From contig NZ_OAOF01000005.1 in assembly GCF_900205965.1 (NCBI RefSeq), positions 186,001-250,000 of the forward strand: 64,000 nt of DNA, written 5' to 3'. A program made the position numbers and the translations under genes. The notes under the pieces were generated by a model. It was given only the letters and a program-made list of their open reading frames with translations, did no database searches and was not told where the DNA came from. Numbering within the stretch: position 1 is the stretch's first letter; each line of letters opens with the position of its first letter. Shown in pieces: positions 16,332 through 25,094 of this stretch. This DNA comes from Lacrimispora amygdalina. GTDB lineage: Bacteria > Bacillota > Clostridia > Lachnospirales > Lachnospiraceae.

Positions 16332-16388
16332 ATGGTATATAACTACAACCAATTTCCAACGAGGATAAGAAAGGCGGCGAAAAGATGA
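16332..16388 (+). CDS. Short leader ORF upstream of the ArdA-like gene (18 residues)
   Basis: ATG 16332 follows AAGGAGG at 16316-16322. The frame encodes 18 residues, Tyr/Asn-rich then Arg/Lys-rich, and ends in TGA at 16386-16388, overlapping the ATG of the ArdA-like gene at 16385 (ATGA). The ribosome site belongs to this peptide, so translation of the downstream gene is probably coupled to it. Confidence 0.5.
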   Translation: MVYNYNQFPTRIRKAAKR

Positions 16389-16963
16389 TACAAGTAATGC
16401 TATCCAACCCTAAACGAACAAACCTGCTGCCCGTGTCGGTCTGTTTTCCTATTTCAAAGTATAAAGATGTCTACACAAGGCTGGAAGCCGTCGGGATCGG
16501 AAGTGCCACAGAACGTGACTGCCATGTCACGGAAATCGTCGAAGTACTCCTCATCCTTAAGCGGTTGGAGAAGGTTTCGGTCAATGTGGATGAGCTGGAC
16601 TATCTTGCAAAGCGTCTTGAGAGCTTTGATAAGCACCAGCTTGCCAAATTTCAAGGCGTAGCCGTCAGCCATGGCTATGACGATATTGCCGACCTCATCA
16701 ACCTGACCTTCTGCTGTCTGGATGCAACGGTCGTCCTCGATTTCACGGACCTGAGCGCTATCGGACGGGAACACTATATGGATCTCCACGGCGGCGTAAC
16801 CGAGGATGCGCTTAAAACTGTGGACTTCCGAAAAACTGCGCTTTCCCTGCTTCTGAACGAGGACGGCAAGGTCACGCCTTATGGTGTCGTTTACGCAAAC
16901 GGTATGAGCTTGGAACAATTCAACAACGGACAGCATTCCCCCGATTATGACTATGATGGGTGA
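16385..16963 (+). CDS. ArdA-like antirestriction family protein
   Basis: A 192-residue acidic protein. The middle part, DELDYLAKRLESFDKHQLAK followed by the DDIADLINLTF region, resembles the helical domain of ArdA-type DNA-mimic antirestriction proteins common at the start of clostridial conjugative elements. The end is very acidic (SPDYDYDG). ArdA binds type I restriction enzymes and protects incoming element DNA. The N-terminal domain matches the family poorly, so the call is to the broad family only. It is translationally coupled to an 18-residue leader ORF. Confidence 0.55.
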   Translation: MIQVMLSNPKRTNLLPVSVCFPISKYKDVYTRLEAVGIGSATERDCHVTEIVEVLLILKRLEKVSVNVDELDYLAKRLESFDKHQLAKFQGVAVSHGYDDIADLINLTFCCLDATVVLDFTDLSAIGREHYMDLHGGVTEDALKTVDFRKTALSLLLNEDGKVTPYGVVYANGMSLEQFNNGQHSPDYDYDG

Positions 16964-17123
16964 AGCTGTAATGACCGTGGCCATGACAAATCGTAATGAG
17001 CCTAACCACCATGAAGCCATTATATCCCGCCCGCTGTTCGAGCAGGTTTAGGCGGAGATCGCGCGAAGGGCCGGAAAACGCAAGGTATCGGACAAGACCA
17101 GTAAAACCCAGCAATCCAAGTAA
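16956..17123 (+). pseudogene. Serine recombinase fragment interrupted by an amber codon
   Basis: This frame reads NRNEPNHHEAIISRPLFEQV, then TAG at 17049-17051, then AEIARRAGKRKVS to a TAA at 17121-17123. The combined pattern (HHEAIIS..LFEQVQAEIARR) is the hinge between the recombinase and zinc-ribbon domains of large serine recombinases; the amber codon occupies what is usually a glutamine. Neither the catalytic N-terminus nor the Cys-rich region is present. It is a relic of the integrase of this or an earlier element. Confidence 0.65.
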
Positions 17124-17283
17124 TGATGGGTTCGGCGAAGGTTTTGAGCAGAGGCCGATTAAAACTTCGGCTGGAGAAATCTATGTTAGTTTATGGAACG
17201 GCGGAAGCAGCTGGAGTATAATGACGCAGGAAGAACTGAAACAGGGACAGGGGCAACAGATGGGTAGTATGCAGTTTGGATAA
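17124..17283 (+). pseudogene. C-terminal fragment of an unidentified gene
   Basis: Directly after the recombinase relic, in another frame, a protein-like tail runs to TAA at 17281-17283: GEIYVSLWNGGSSW, then a Gln/Gly/Met-rich end. The frame is open upstream (ATG 16996), but there it is out of phase with the recombinase relic and reads as Arg/Pro-rich noise. It therefore looks like the distal end of a gene cut by the same rearrangement. Confidence 0.35.
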
Positions 17284-17354
17284 CCAGTCTCACAATAAAA
17301 TAACAATTTAATTTGCGTTTTTTGGTTTCAATGGAAACTGAGAGACGCTCTTTT

Positions 17355-17423
17355 TTTACAACCTAATAACAAAATAATTATAAATTGGCGCTGTCTTTGA
17401 AAAAAAAGATGGTGCCTTTTTTA
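17355..17423 (+). promoter_or_regulatory. Promoter followed by a leader terminator hairpin
   Basis: TTTACA (17355-17360) and TATAAA (17379-17384) are 18 bases apart. Only a few bases downstream, GGCGCTGTCTTT (17387-17398) pairs with AAAGATGGTGCC (17405-17416), 12 pairs including three G-U, followed by TTTTTTA. The hairpin precedes the AAAGGAG site of the gene at 17448, so transcription would terminate before the operon unless read through. Confidence 0.6.
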
Positions 17424-17447
17424 TTTTCAGCGAAAGGAGTGCAAAGC

Positions 17448-17651
17448 ATGAATCAAAATTCAAAACCAACAGAAAGAAAAGGTACGGGAGCAACCAGTTT
17501 ACCCAAACGCTATGGTGTCTCACTGCCACAGGATCTCTCGCGCTGTGATGGCTGCCCATACCCCCAAGTCGGTTTCATCTGCTGGAGTCCGGATGGAACC
17601 TGTATGAAAACGGAGGTTGATGCGATCAACCGCCGCAGCAAGGGCAGGTGA
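17448..17651 (+). CDS. Small cysteine-containing conserved element protein
   Basis: A 67-residue protein starting at ATG 17448 after AAAGGAG. A central CDGCPYPQ..FICW..TC arrangement provides four cysteines that could bind zinc. The N-terminus is Lys/Thr-rich. It sits just before a DNA methylase gene (4-base gap) and is probably co-translated with it. The function is unknown; a small DNA-binding or accessory role is possible. Confidence 0.6.
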   Translation: MNQNSKPTERKGTGATSLPKRYGVSLPQDLSRCDGCPYPQVGFICWSPDGTCMKTEVDAINRRSKGR

Positions 17652-17655
17652 AAAA

Positions 17656-18588
17656 ATGAACAGCATCATTAGCTGGGTGGGCGGAAAGAAGGCGTTGAGA
17701 GAGTTGATTTATCAGCGAATGCCCAAAGAGTTCGGACGTTACATTGAGGCTTTCGGTGGTGGTGGCTGGGTGCTGTTCGGGCGTCCCATGGATACTGCCA
17801 TGGAGGTGTATAACGATTTCAACTCCGACCTGGCAAATTTGTTTAAGTGTGCAAAGGAGCAGACCCTTGACCTGGTTCGGGAGCTGAACTTTCTGCCGCT
17901 GAATAGCCGGGATGAATTTAGTGTACTGCGCAAGTATCTCTCAAAGGAGGAGTTCACCAGCGAGTATCTTTCAAAGGAGCTGGAGCTTGCCGAGCGTCAC
18001 CTTCCTCCACCAGATTATAAGGACATACAGCAGATTCTAACGGAGCAAGCGGTAATGAATGATGTCAAGCGTGCCGCTGCTTTTTTTAAGCTCATTCGCT
18101 ACAGCTACGGAAGCGGCTGTACCAGCTTCGGCTGCCAGCCTTTCGATATTCGAAAGACCTTCCATCTGCTCTGGCAGGCCAATATTCGTTTAAGGGACAC
18201 AGTCATTGAAAACAAGGACTTTGAAGATCTCATCCGGCAGTACGACCGGGAGAATGCCTTCATTTACTGTGACCCTCCTTACTACCAGACAGAAGGACAT
18301 TATGCGGTAGAGTTCAGAAAGGAAGATCATTATCGCTTGCGGGATACGCTGACAGTCTGCAAGGGTAAGTTTTTGGTCAGCTACAATGACTGCGAATTTA
18401 TCCGGGAGCTGTACCAGGACTTTCATATAGAAGCTGTTAGCCGTCTTAACAACCTAGCACAGAGATATGACAACGGAAGTGAATACGCCGAGGTATTTAT
18501 CTCCAACTATGACACCGGAGAACGGCTGAGAGATAGGCCATTACAAATGACTCTTTTTGATCCTGAACTCTTTTTCAGTGAGTCTTAA
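17656..18588 (+). CDS. D12-class (Dam-type) DNA adenine-N6 methyltransferase
   Basis: A 310-residue enzyme. The N-terminal WVGGKK motif and EAFGGGG (residues 31-37) form the S-adenosylmethionine site, and the catalytic DPPY is Asp206-Tyr209. This is the motif order of the D12/Dam family, which methylates adenine at N6. No restriction endonuclease gene is adjacent, so it is an orphan methylase, probably protecting element DNA or modulating its replication. The inserted segment around residues 100-135 is the usual target-recognition region. Confidence 0.93.
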   Translation: MNSIISWVGGKKALRELIYQRMPKEFGRYIEAFGGGGWVLFGRPMDTAMEVYNDFNSDLANLFKCAKEQTLDLVRELNFLPLNSRDEFSVLRKYLSKEEFTSEYLSKELELAERHLPPPDYKDIQQILTEQAVMNDVKRAAAFFKLIRYSYGSGCTSFGCQPFDIRKTFHLLWQANIRLRDTVIENKDFEDLIRQYDRENAFIYCDPPYYQTEGHYAVEFRKEDHYRLRDTLTVCKGKFLVSYNDCEFIRELYQDFHIEAVSRLNNLAQRYDNGSEYAEVFISNYDTGERLRDRPLQMTLFDPELFFSES

Positions 18589-18617
18589 CCGGAAAAAATA
18601 TAAAGGAGGAACTAATT

Positions 18618-19061
18618 TTGAAAATTATGAAAACAAAAGCGGCAGTCGACCACCAAGGGCTTCTAACTATTCCTGTGATTCCTGCCGGACTTACCCCTGG
18701 TGAACAGGTTGAAGTGGTGCTTGCATCCAGGGGAGATGAAGCATCTCCACTTCTTTTACTTACGCAGGCAGGGATTGAAGTTGCCATACCACTGTGCGCT
18801 CTGCAGGAAGAGGATACGCTGGAAGAAAAGGATGAACCAGAGGATGAGGACGGTCTGAATCTTCCAGAAGAGGTGCTGGAGGGGGCGGGGATTTCTGCAG
18901 ACAGTGATTTGGAAATCATCTGCGGCGATGGTGCTATTGTTATTTTGGTTCCGGATATTTTGAACCGTCTGCCGGAGGAACTAGCTGGGCTCTTTCAGGA
19001 GCTTGGCATTTACCCTGATACCATTCGGGAGGTAATGAGGAAGGAGGGATACTGTCTATGA
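18618..19061 (+). CDS. AbrB/MazE/SpoVT-like protein with two swapped-hairpin-like domains
   Basis: A 147-residue protein. The TTG start at 18618 is 8 bases after AAGGAGG; ATG 18627 is farther. Residues 1-50 (AVDHQGLLTIPVIP, PGEQVEVVLAS) and 85-115 (LNLPEEVLEGAGISADSDL) both look like AbrB-type beta hairpins, joined by a very acidic linker (DTLEEKDEPEDEDG). AbrB-like proteins are transition-state DNA-binding regulators. The next gene overlaps by 4 bases and encodes a single AbrB domain, so the two may form mixed oligomers. Confidence 0.7.
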   Translation: MKIMKTKAAVDHQGLLTIPVIPAGLTPGEQVEVVLASRGDEASPLLLLTQAGIEVAIPLCALQEEDTLEEKDEPEDEDGLNLPEEVLEGAGISADSDLEIICGDGAIVILVPDILNRLPEELAGLFQELGIYPDTIREVMRKEGYCL

Positions 19062-19342
19062 ATTCAAAAAATACATACCGAATTATTGACTGCAAGGGCC
19101 GTGTACTGATTCCAAAGGAGATGCGCTCCGCGTCTGGATTGGACTATGGCGATATCGTAAAGATGAATGTCCGACAGGGTGCGGTCAGTATTCAAAAGGT
19201 GGAGCTCATCGAGGTGGGAGATCAGTCTCCGGAAGCGGTGGAAGCCTTCGTCCGTGCAGCGATTAAGCAAATGCCGGACGGCACACGTCTTGGACTGATC
19301 GGTGAATTGACTGAGCTTCTTAAGCAACGGAAGGAGGATTAA
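19058..19342 (+). CDS. AbrB/MazE/SpoVT family DNA-binding protein
   Basis: A 94-residue regulator. The N-terminal AbrB fold is clear: RIIDCKGRVLIPKEMR, then GLDYGDIVKMNV and a final strand. The C-terminal half is a helical oligomerisation tail (MPDGTRLGLIGELTELLKQ). It overlaps the previous gene by an ATGA junction, so their translation is coupled. It is a likely regulator of the element's transfer or maintenance genes. Confidence 0.88.
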   Translation: MNSKNTYRIIDCKGRVLIPKEMRSASGLDYGDIVKMNVRQGAVSIQKVELIEVGDQSPEAVEAFVRAAIKQMPDGTRLGLIGELTELLKQRKED

Positions 19343-19345
19343 GTT

Positions 19346-19933
19346 ATGGAAGAAAATATGCTTTTTACCCCGCTAGACTGCCAGCAGATCGGATATGACT
19401 TTTCTATTGCCGGTAAGGTTGTCATTCTTCGCGCCTCCTCTCTGCCTGAAAATAATAGAAGTGCGGAGAATCAGCTGTATTTTTGTACCGGAGGTTTCGG
19501 CAGCAAGCCCAATCCCAATGGACGGGCGGTCTTTGCCGTGTCTCTGGAAAACGGGGAGCAAACCCGCTGGAACCGCAGCGATATTATGGGCATTGCAAAG
19601 CCGGAAATTCTCACAGACCATGCCAGGCTCCAGCTTAGTCAGATACGCCCGGCAGGAGCGCTGGATTTAAAAAGCCATCAACCGCAGTACAGCGGCTATT
19701 GTTTTCTGCCAGATGGTCGCTACACCTCCGGTGTATGGCTTTGCAGCCAAAAAGAAATGCAGGAATTTGTTGAAATGCAGATGGATTACCAGCATAGGAT
19801 TATGATCTGCGACAGGAATGACTTCTGCGTATTTGAGATGCAGGATGGAAAGCTCCTTTATCCGACCCAGGAAATGCTGGAAGCGCATCAAAAGGAACAG
19901 GAGCAAAATGGCGGCATGGAGTTTAAGCTATGA
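19346..19933 (+). CDS. Conserved element protein of unknown function
   Basis: A 195-residue soluble protein, starting 3 bases after the AbrB gene with GGAAGGAGG inside the previous coding end. It contains LYFCTGGFGSKPNPNGRAVF, a pattern seen in hypothetical proteins of clostridial conjugative elements, and a C-terminal acidic/Gln-rich tail. I recognise no enzyme motif. Position suggests an early accessory protein of the transfer region. Confidence 0.7.
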   Translation: MEENMLFTPLDCQQIGYDFSIAGKVVILRASSLPENNRSAENQLYFCTGGFGSKPNPNGRAVFAVSLENGEQTRWNRSDIMGIAKPEILTDHARLQLSQIRPAGALDLKSHQPQYSGYCFLPDGRYTSGVWLCSQKEMQEFVEMQMDYQHRIMICDRNDFCVFEMQDGKLLYPTQEMLEAHQKEQEQNGGMEFKL

Positions 19934-19985
19934 AGATTACATACTTTAATTGCTTTTTTCAAAAAAATGAAAGGAAGGTACTCTC

Positions 19986-22900
19986 ATGACAGATAAAAAA
20001 AAGAAGAGGGTCGGCATGCTTGCCATACTCCTTCTATTCCTGCTGCTTGGCGGCGGTTTTTTTATTTATACCCAGGAGCGTCCGGAATTGTTTATACCGA
20101 AGGATGAAATCATTACCCGCGGTGAATTTGCCGCAATTATAGTACGGGACATTCCGCTGAATACGGCGGATGCAAAAAAGGATACAGCCAGCTTCCTGGA
20201 TACCCGCGGTCACTGGTCGGAGAAGTATATTGAGGCACTCATCAAAGCAGGGATCATTGATCCTGCTGATTATCCAGATGGCTTTAAACCAGATGAACCC
20301 ATTACCCGTGCAGAGATTATAAAGATGCTGGTGCGTATCAGCGGAAGGGATGAGGAAGCCAAGAATACCAAAGGTCACAGTGGATATGACGATGACAAGG
20401 ATATCAAAAATAGTGACAAGGGCTACGTCATCATCGGCAGGGAGGATGACATTATTGGAGATGAGGATGGCGGCAAATTGAAGCCGAATAAACCAATCAC
20501 CAAGGGCGAAGCAGAGAAAATGATTGATAAGACAAAGCCGCTGCCTATTCCAACCTCTGAAATACCCAAACCGACCCCAGAGCCCACTACGCCTGTTCCA
20601 GTGGAGCCAGCGCCAATGCCGGTGGAGCCTGCGCCAGAGAAGCCTACACCTATACCAAAACCCGGACGGGATTCGGATGACCACGGTGATTCCAGCGGTG
20701 GCTCCTATTCCTATCCAGATACGCAGGTGCGCTTTGAGTTTCCCGTCACCGCTCATACCGATACTGAAATTAAAATCATACCGGTATGGAAATACATGGA
20801 GAGCTTTTCCTGGTCATTGACGAAAACTGCTGCGGATGGCTCCGAACAGCCAATGGAGCTTGCAGGTATCGGCACACTCGGTATGGAGGAAGGAACGCTC
20901 CAGTTTAGGGAGCCAGGGAAATACACCCTGACCGCAGCTGCAAAAAATGTCAGAGGAAAAGAAACTCTGCTCGCTAAAACAGTAACCATTTACCCGACGA
21001 TTGACCTGACTTTTGCCCTCCCTGAAACGACTCATACAGACAAATCCGTTACGCTGGACTATTCTTTGGAAGCCCTCTATGGATATGACATTGTGTGGAC
21101 GGCAGAAAAGGACGGAGAAGCGGTTCAGCCAGCCGATATTCTGGACGGCACTCTCTCTAATGAGGGAGGCAGCTTTGTCTTTAAAAGCAAGGGCACATAC
21201 ACCCTTACTGCCACGATCATGGATATAACCGGACGCATCTTTATCCATACGGAAAGAACAAGAGTCTATCCCGTCGCGGAGATTGCATTCAAGCTTCCAG
21301 AAACGTCTCACACCGATACGGCCTTGGAAGTTACTGCAGCACGAATGAATGCAGATGGATTACCTGTGGTCTGGAGCTTAATGAAAAACGGTGAATCGGC
21401 TGAAATCAAAGACGAACTGGAAGGTTCCCTGACCAATGCGGGTGGAAAGATTCGATTTAGGGACAAGGGCGTGTATCGGATTACCGGAACGCTAACTGAT
21501 GAAACCGGCAGAGTCTTTGATGCTATGCAAACTATTATTATTTACCCAGTTGGCTCTGTAGGTTTTTACCTGCCAGAAATTACGCACATGGACAAATGTG
21601 TTCAGGTAGAAGCTACATTCCAGAATCTTGGGACTTCTAAAATCCAGTGGTCACTGACCCGAAACGGTGAAGACATCACTCTTTCTGATAATATTGAAGG
21701 AACGCTGACCGATAAAAACAGTACCGTCCGCTTTAAGAAAAAGGGAGATTATGTTTTAAAAGCCGCCTTTACAGACCCTGCCGGACGCAGCTACAGCTAT
21801 ACCTCATCCATTAAAGTTTATCCGGTTCCATGTATTACCTACCAGCTGCCGGAAACAGCCCATACGGATACCCCCGTTTCTGTGATTCCAAAAACCATGG
21901 ATTTGGATGGCTTAACTGTGGAATGGCTGTTAGAGAATAGCTTTGGATTCCAAAATCTTGCGACTTATCTTGATGGTACACTGACAAATAGCGGCGGAAC
22001 GATCCGCTTTAAGCACGCCGGAGTTTATGAGCTCATTGCAAGAATCACCGATGAAACCGGGCGTGTATTCCTGTATGAAAATGGAGGAAAAATTGAAGTA
22101 CTTCCGGTACTGTCTCTTTCTTTCGAACTTCCGGAAGCGACTCATACCGACCGAACGATTGACCTGCGAACCCGCGGCAACAATAACACACTGCCGGTAG
22201 AATGGACGCTCACAAAGGATGGAAATCCTGCGGAACTTAACAATGCGCTGGAGGGCAGCCTGAATGCCTATGGCGGGAAAATCCGTTTTAAAGAAGTGGG
22301 AACTTATACCCTAACAGCTTCTATGACGGACGCATTGGGGCGGATATTTTCCTACAGTGCCAGTACTACAGTCTATCCAGTTCCTACGATTACACTAAAT
22401 GTACCTCTCATCTGGTATACAGGTGAAGCCGGAACGATCACCGTCAGCGGTACGGACATGGAGAACCTCACTGCCTGCTGGAAGATTATTCAGGACGAAG
22501 AAGGCTTGGAGCCTTATGAAATCTACGCCTCCGGAACCCTTACCAGAATGGGCGGTACAATTACATTACCCGCAAAGGGGAACTATCAGCTGATTTTGAC
22601 AATGACAGACCCTGCCAGCCGTACCTACGAAAGAACCCAAAGCTTTACCGTATACCCAATCCCTGATATGAACATAAGTATTCCAGCATTGACCTACAGC
22701 GGAGATTCTATGGCGGTCAATACCACAGGTTCCGAGCTGGATAATATGAGTATAGCATGGCTCCTCTCAGCGGATGGCGGGGCAGCAAATCCCTATACCC
22801 AGCATGCGGATGGCTCCCTTTCTACCAATGGCGGGAATCTGCGTATCTCTACAGGCAAAACAATAGCTGTAAAGCTGGTGGCAGAGGTAACTGATTCCAA

Positions 22901-24029
22901 CAGTCGGAAATTCACCTTTACTTCCAATATCGGAACCATCAAGCCCATTGCCAGCTTCCCGTTTACAGTTCCATCTAACGTTCACATTGGTTCCGGTTTT
23001 CAAGTATCCCTGCCGTCAGCTACCGGACTGGACGGTAGAATCCTTTCGTGGTCATTAACAAAAGGAGGCAGTACCGCCAGCTATAACGGAAACCTATCTA
23101 ATAGCGGAGGTAATATTTCTATCAATGTCACAGGAAGTTATGTCCTGACTGCCAGCACTACCGACAGCATGGGCCGAACCTTTAGCTATTCCCAGAGCTT
23201 TGCGGTTACTAATAATGCGCCGAACAAGCCTGTAGGATATGCCTCAGTCTATAGAACTGCTCGGAACGGTAAGCTGTTGGTAAACATTACTGCATCAGCT
23301 GCAGATCCGGATGGGGATGCAGTAACGCTGGAATACTCCGGTAACACTGCTGACAGCTATTATTCCGTGGGTACCCATACTGTTAAGGTCCGTGCCAAAG
23401 ATGCATGGGGGCTATATTCCGACTGGACGAATATTACCTTTACTGTAACCAATTCTGCACCCAGCACTCCAGCCATTACCCGTACACCAAGCGGAAACAG
23501 TATAGCACCCGGTGTTCCTGTCACCATTACTGCTTACAGCACAGATCCGGATGGAGATGCCATTACCTACATTTGGGAGGGACGTCCTGCTGAGACCAGC
23601 ACAGCGTATCCGCTTGGCAAAAATGTGGTGCGGGTAAAAGCAGTGGATTCCACCGGAGCCGAATCCTCCTGGGCAGCCATTGTATTCTTTGCAGCTGACC
23701 CAAACCGCGGTGGCGGTATGACCCTGACCGGTCCGGAGTCAGTGATTTTAGAGCAGGGTATTTCCGGCGCGACCATAACCAACTATACCTTTACTGTGCC
23801 GCCAGTATCCGGGCATTCCGGCAATGATTATGGCCGTGTCCGAGGCTACAACATCCTGACCGGGCAGTGGGATCAGCTGGATTACGAAACCACCACAAAC
23901 GGCATCACCTTCAGCCGTTCACTTTCACCCGGCATCTACAGTCAGCTGGAATTTTATTACTACACAAATCACGATTGTATGTATAACAAGAGTAATATTA
24001 CATATAGCGTAGAGTTTTACTTCCAGTAA
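19986..24029 (+). CDS. Giant surface protein: TM anchor, SLH-like domains, nine ~92-residue repeats, Ig-like tail
   Basis: A 1347-residue protein. Residues 9-28 are a membrane helix. Residues 36-190 hold S-layer-homology-like units (ITRGEFAAIIVRD, then WSEKYIEALIKAGII and the GFKPDEPITRAE pattern). Residues 190-245 are Pro/Thr/Glu-rich. From about residue 247 to 1075 there are nine tandem beta domains. The first six have HTD- or HMD-type openings, and most contain WSLTKNG, GxIRFK and GRxFxY motifs; the last three are divergent. Two Ig/cadherin-like units with DPDGDA follow (about 1085-1245), then a final beta domain. It is probably a cell-wall-spanning mating adhesin or pilus-linked surface protein. 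AAAGGAAGG precedes the start. Confidence 0.85.
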   Translation: MTDKKKKRVGMLAILLLFLLLGGGFFIYTQERPELFIPKDEIITRGEFAAIIVRDIPLNTADAKKDTASFLDTRGHWSEKYIEALIKAGIIDPADYPDGFKPDEPITRAEIIKMLVRISGRDEEAKNTKGHSGYDDDKDIKNSDKGYVIIGREDDIIGDEDGGKLKPNKPITKGEAEKMIDKTKPLPIPTSEIPKPTPEPTTPVPVEPAPMPVEPAPEKPTPIPKPGRDSDDHGDSSGGSYSYPDTQVRFEFPVTAHTDTEIKIIPVWKYMESFSWSLTKTAADGSEQPMELAGIGTLGMEEGTLQFREPGKYTLTAAAKNVRGKETLLAKTVTIYPTIDLTFALPETTHTDKSVTLDYSLEALYGYDIVWTAEKDGEAVQPADILDGTLSNEGGSFVFKSKGTYTLTATIMDITGRIFIHTERTRVYPVAEIAFKLPETSHTDTALEVTAARMNADGLPVVWSLMKNGESAEIKDELEGSLTNAGGKIRFRDKGVYRITGTLTDETGRVFDAMQTIIIYPVGSVGFYLPEITHMDKCVQVEATFQNLGTSKIQWSLTRNGEDITLSDNIEGTLTDKNSTVRFKKKGDYVLKAAFTDPAGRSYSYTSSIKVYPVPCITYQLPETAHTDTPVSVIPKTMDLDGLTVEWLLENSFGFQNLATYLDGTLTNSGGTIRFKHAGVYELIARITDETGRVFLYENGGKIEVLPVLSLSFELPEATHTDRTIDLRTRGNNNTLPVEWTLTKDGNPAELNNALEGSLNAYGGKIRFKEVGTYTLTASMTDALGRIFSYSASTTVYPVPTITLNVPLIWYTGEAGTITVSGTDMENLTACWKIIQDEEGLEPYEIYASGTLTRMGGTITLPAKGNYQLILTMTDPASRTYERTQSFTVYPIPDMNISIPALTYSGDSMAVNTTGSELDNMSIAWLLSADGGAANPYTQHADGSLSTNGGNLRISTGKTIAVKLVAEVTDSNSRKFTFTSNIGTIKPIASFPFTVPSNVHIGSGFQVSLPSATGLDGRILSWSLTKGGSTASYNGNLSNSGGNISINVTGSYVLTASTTDSMGRTFSYSQSFAVTNNAPNKPVGYASVYRTARNGKLLVNITASAADPDGDAVTLEYSGNTADSYYSVGTHTVKVRAKDAWGLYSDWTNITFTVTNSAPSTPAITRTPSGNSIAPGVPVTITAYSTDPDGDAITYIWEGRPAETSTAYPLGKNVVRVKAVDSTGAESSWAAIVFFAADPNRGGGMTLTGPESVILEQGISGATITNYTFTVPPVSGHSGNDYGRVRGYNILTGQWDQLDYETTTNGITFSRSLSPGIYSQLEFYYYTNHDCMYNKSNITYSVEFYFQ

Positions 24030-24059
24030 GGGTGAATGCATCTGAAGGGAGGAATTTTC

Positions 24060-24620
24060 ATGAGCAACATTCAAATTAGAAGCAACCGTATTCTCTATTA
24101 CGGCAACATAGCTGGTTACCTCTCAAGAGAAAAAGCTGTGGTAGATCCCATGTTTCAGACCGATGAGCTGGAGTCCTATCTTACAGAAAAGAGAGGACTG
24201 GAGGTGGACTGGAAGCCCGGCACCTTTGAGAGACTGGCGGCAGGAACCATTGATCCGGAGGGCAACGCAGCATTGCTCAAACGCTGCCGCGTGTGGCAGC
24301 TTGCACCCGAAGTAGATATTATGATGAAATTCATTAGCTATGATACGCTTACAAGACGCTTCGGGGAGCCGGACTCTGCCAGCTATCAGGTAGTGTATGA
24401 CGGCGAGGTGGAGACTAATGATTTGGAAGCACTCTATACGAAATTTAATATCGACCACCCACCCGGCTACCAGGGACATAGCTTTTCTATGTCCGATGTG
24501 CTGGAGTTGTACGATGAAAATGGCTGTGCATTTTACTACTGTGATACCTGTGGTTTCAAAGAAATTTCTTTTCAGGAGCCGCAACAGGAGCAAGGTCAGG
24601 AACCACAAATGAATCTATAA
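24060..24620 (+). CDS. YodL-like/antirestriction-associated element protein
   Basis: A 186-residue protein starting at ATG 24060 after GGGAGG. The C-terminal half, LYTKFNIDHPPGYQGHSFSMSDVL and the CDTCGFKEI end, matches the YodL-like domain of large clostridial mobile elements, which often accompanies DNA-processing or antirestriction proteins. The N-terminal half (LEVDWKPGTFERLAAGTIDP) is another recurring element motif. The molecular role is not known. Confidence 0.72.
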   Translation: MSNIQIRSNRILYYGNIAGYLSREKAVVDPMFQTDELESYLTEKRGLEVDWKPGTFERLAAGTIDPEGNAALLKRCRVWQLAPEVDIMMKFISYDTLTRRFGEPDSASYQVVYDGEVETNDLEALYTKFNIDHPPGYQGHSFSMSDVLELYDENGCAFYYCDTCGFKEISFQEPQQEQGQEPQMNL

Positions 24621-24675
24621 TTACAAGTATTGCAGTTGAAGGGCTGCATTTATTCTAGAACTAGGAGGAACTCAA

Positions 24676-25041
24676 ATGAATTCACAGACAACACCTATGA
24701 AAATCGACGTGAAGATCGGCTCTATATACCCGGACGGAAATGTTCGCGCCTATGCATCCGTTAATGTGAATGACTGCTTTGCCATTCGCAACATTAAAAT
24801 TGTTGACAGTACTAAGGGGCTGTTTATTGCAATGCCAAGTTATAAGGCAGGGAGCGGCGAATACAAGGACATCTGCTTTCCGGTTACGAAAGAATTTCGG
24901 GAACAACTAAATCAGGCAGTATTTCAGGCTTATGATCTTGTTCTGACACAAAATCATGAACAGAACCAGCGGAAAGCCGAGATGCCTACTTCGGATGAAA
25001 TGCCAGAACAGAATGCTGGCATACAAATGGCAGGGCTTTGA
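24676..25041 (+). CDS. spoVG: SpoVG family protein
   Basis: A 121-residue protein. The SpoVG core is clear: GNVRAYASVNVNDCFAIRNI, then KGLFIAMPSYKAG and a CFPVTKEFREQL ending. SpoVG proteins are small RNA/DNA-binding regulators; copies on conjugative elements are common and differ from the chromosomal sporulation gene. The C-terminal 30 residues are Gln/Glu-rich and divergent. AGGAGG precedes the ATG. It lies between the YodL-like gene and the pilus genes. Confidence 0.9.
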   Translation: MNSQTTPMKIDVKIGSIYPDGNVRAYASVNVNDCFAIRNIKIVDSTKGLFIAMPSYKAGSGEYKDICFPVTKEFREQLNQAVFQAYDLVLTQNHEQNQRKAEMPTSDEMPEQNAGIQMAGL

Positions 25042-25094
25042 GGTTCAACATTTTATCATCTGTTATTAAATAATTATTTTGGAGGAAAATTGTC

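Noticed and set aside
16454..17020. Long minus-strand open frame (188 codons) opposite the ArdA-like gene
   Set aside because: It lies exactly opposite the coding frame and arises from its codon composition; it has no ribosome site or family motif.
20034..20756. 240-codon minus-strand open frame
   Set aside because: It is the antisense of the SLH-repeat protein; the sequence is Trp/Arg/Ile-rich without domain character.
20750..22985. Regular repetition every ~275 bases, considered as a CRISPR-like or satellite array
   Set aside because: The periodicity is in the protein (92-residue repeats); the DNA repeats are diverged and codon-phased.
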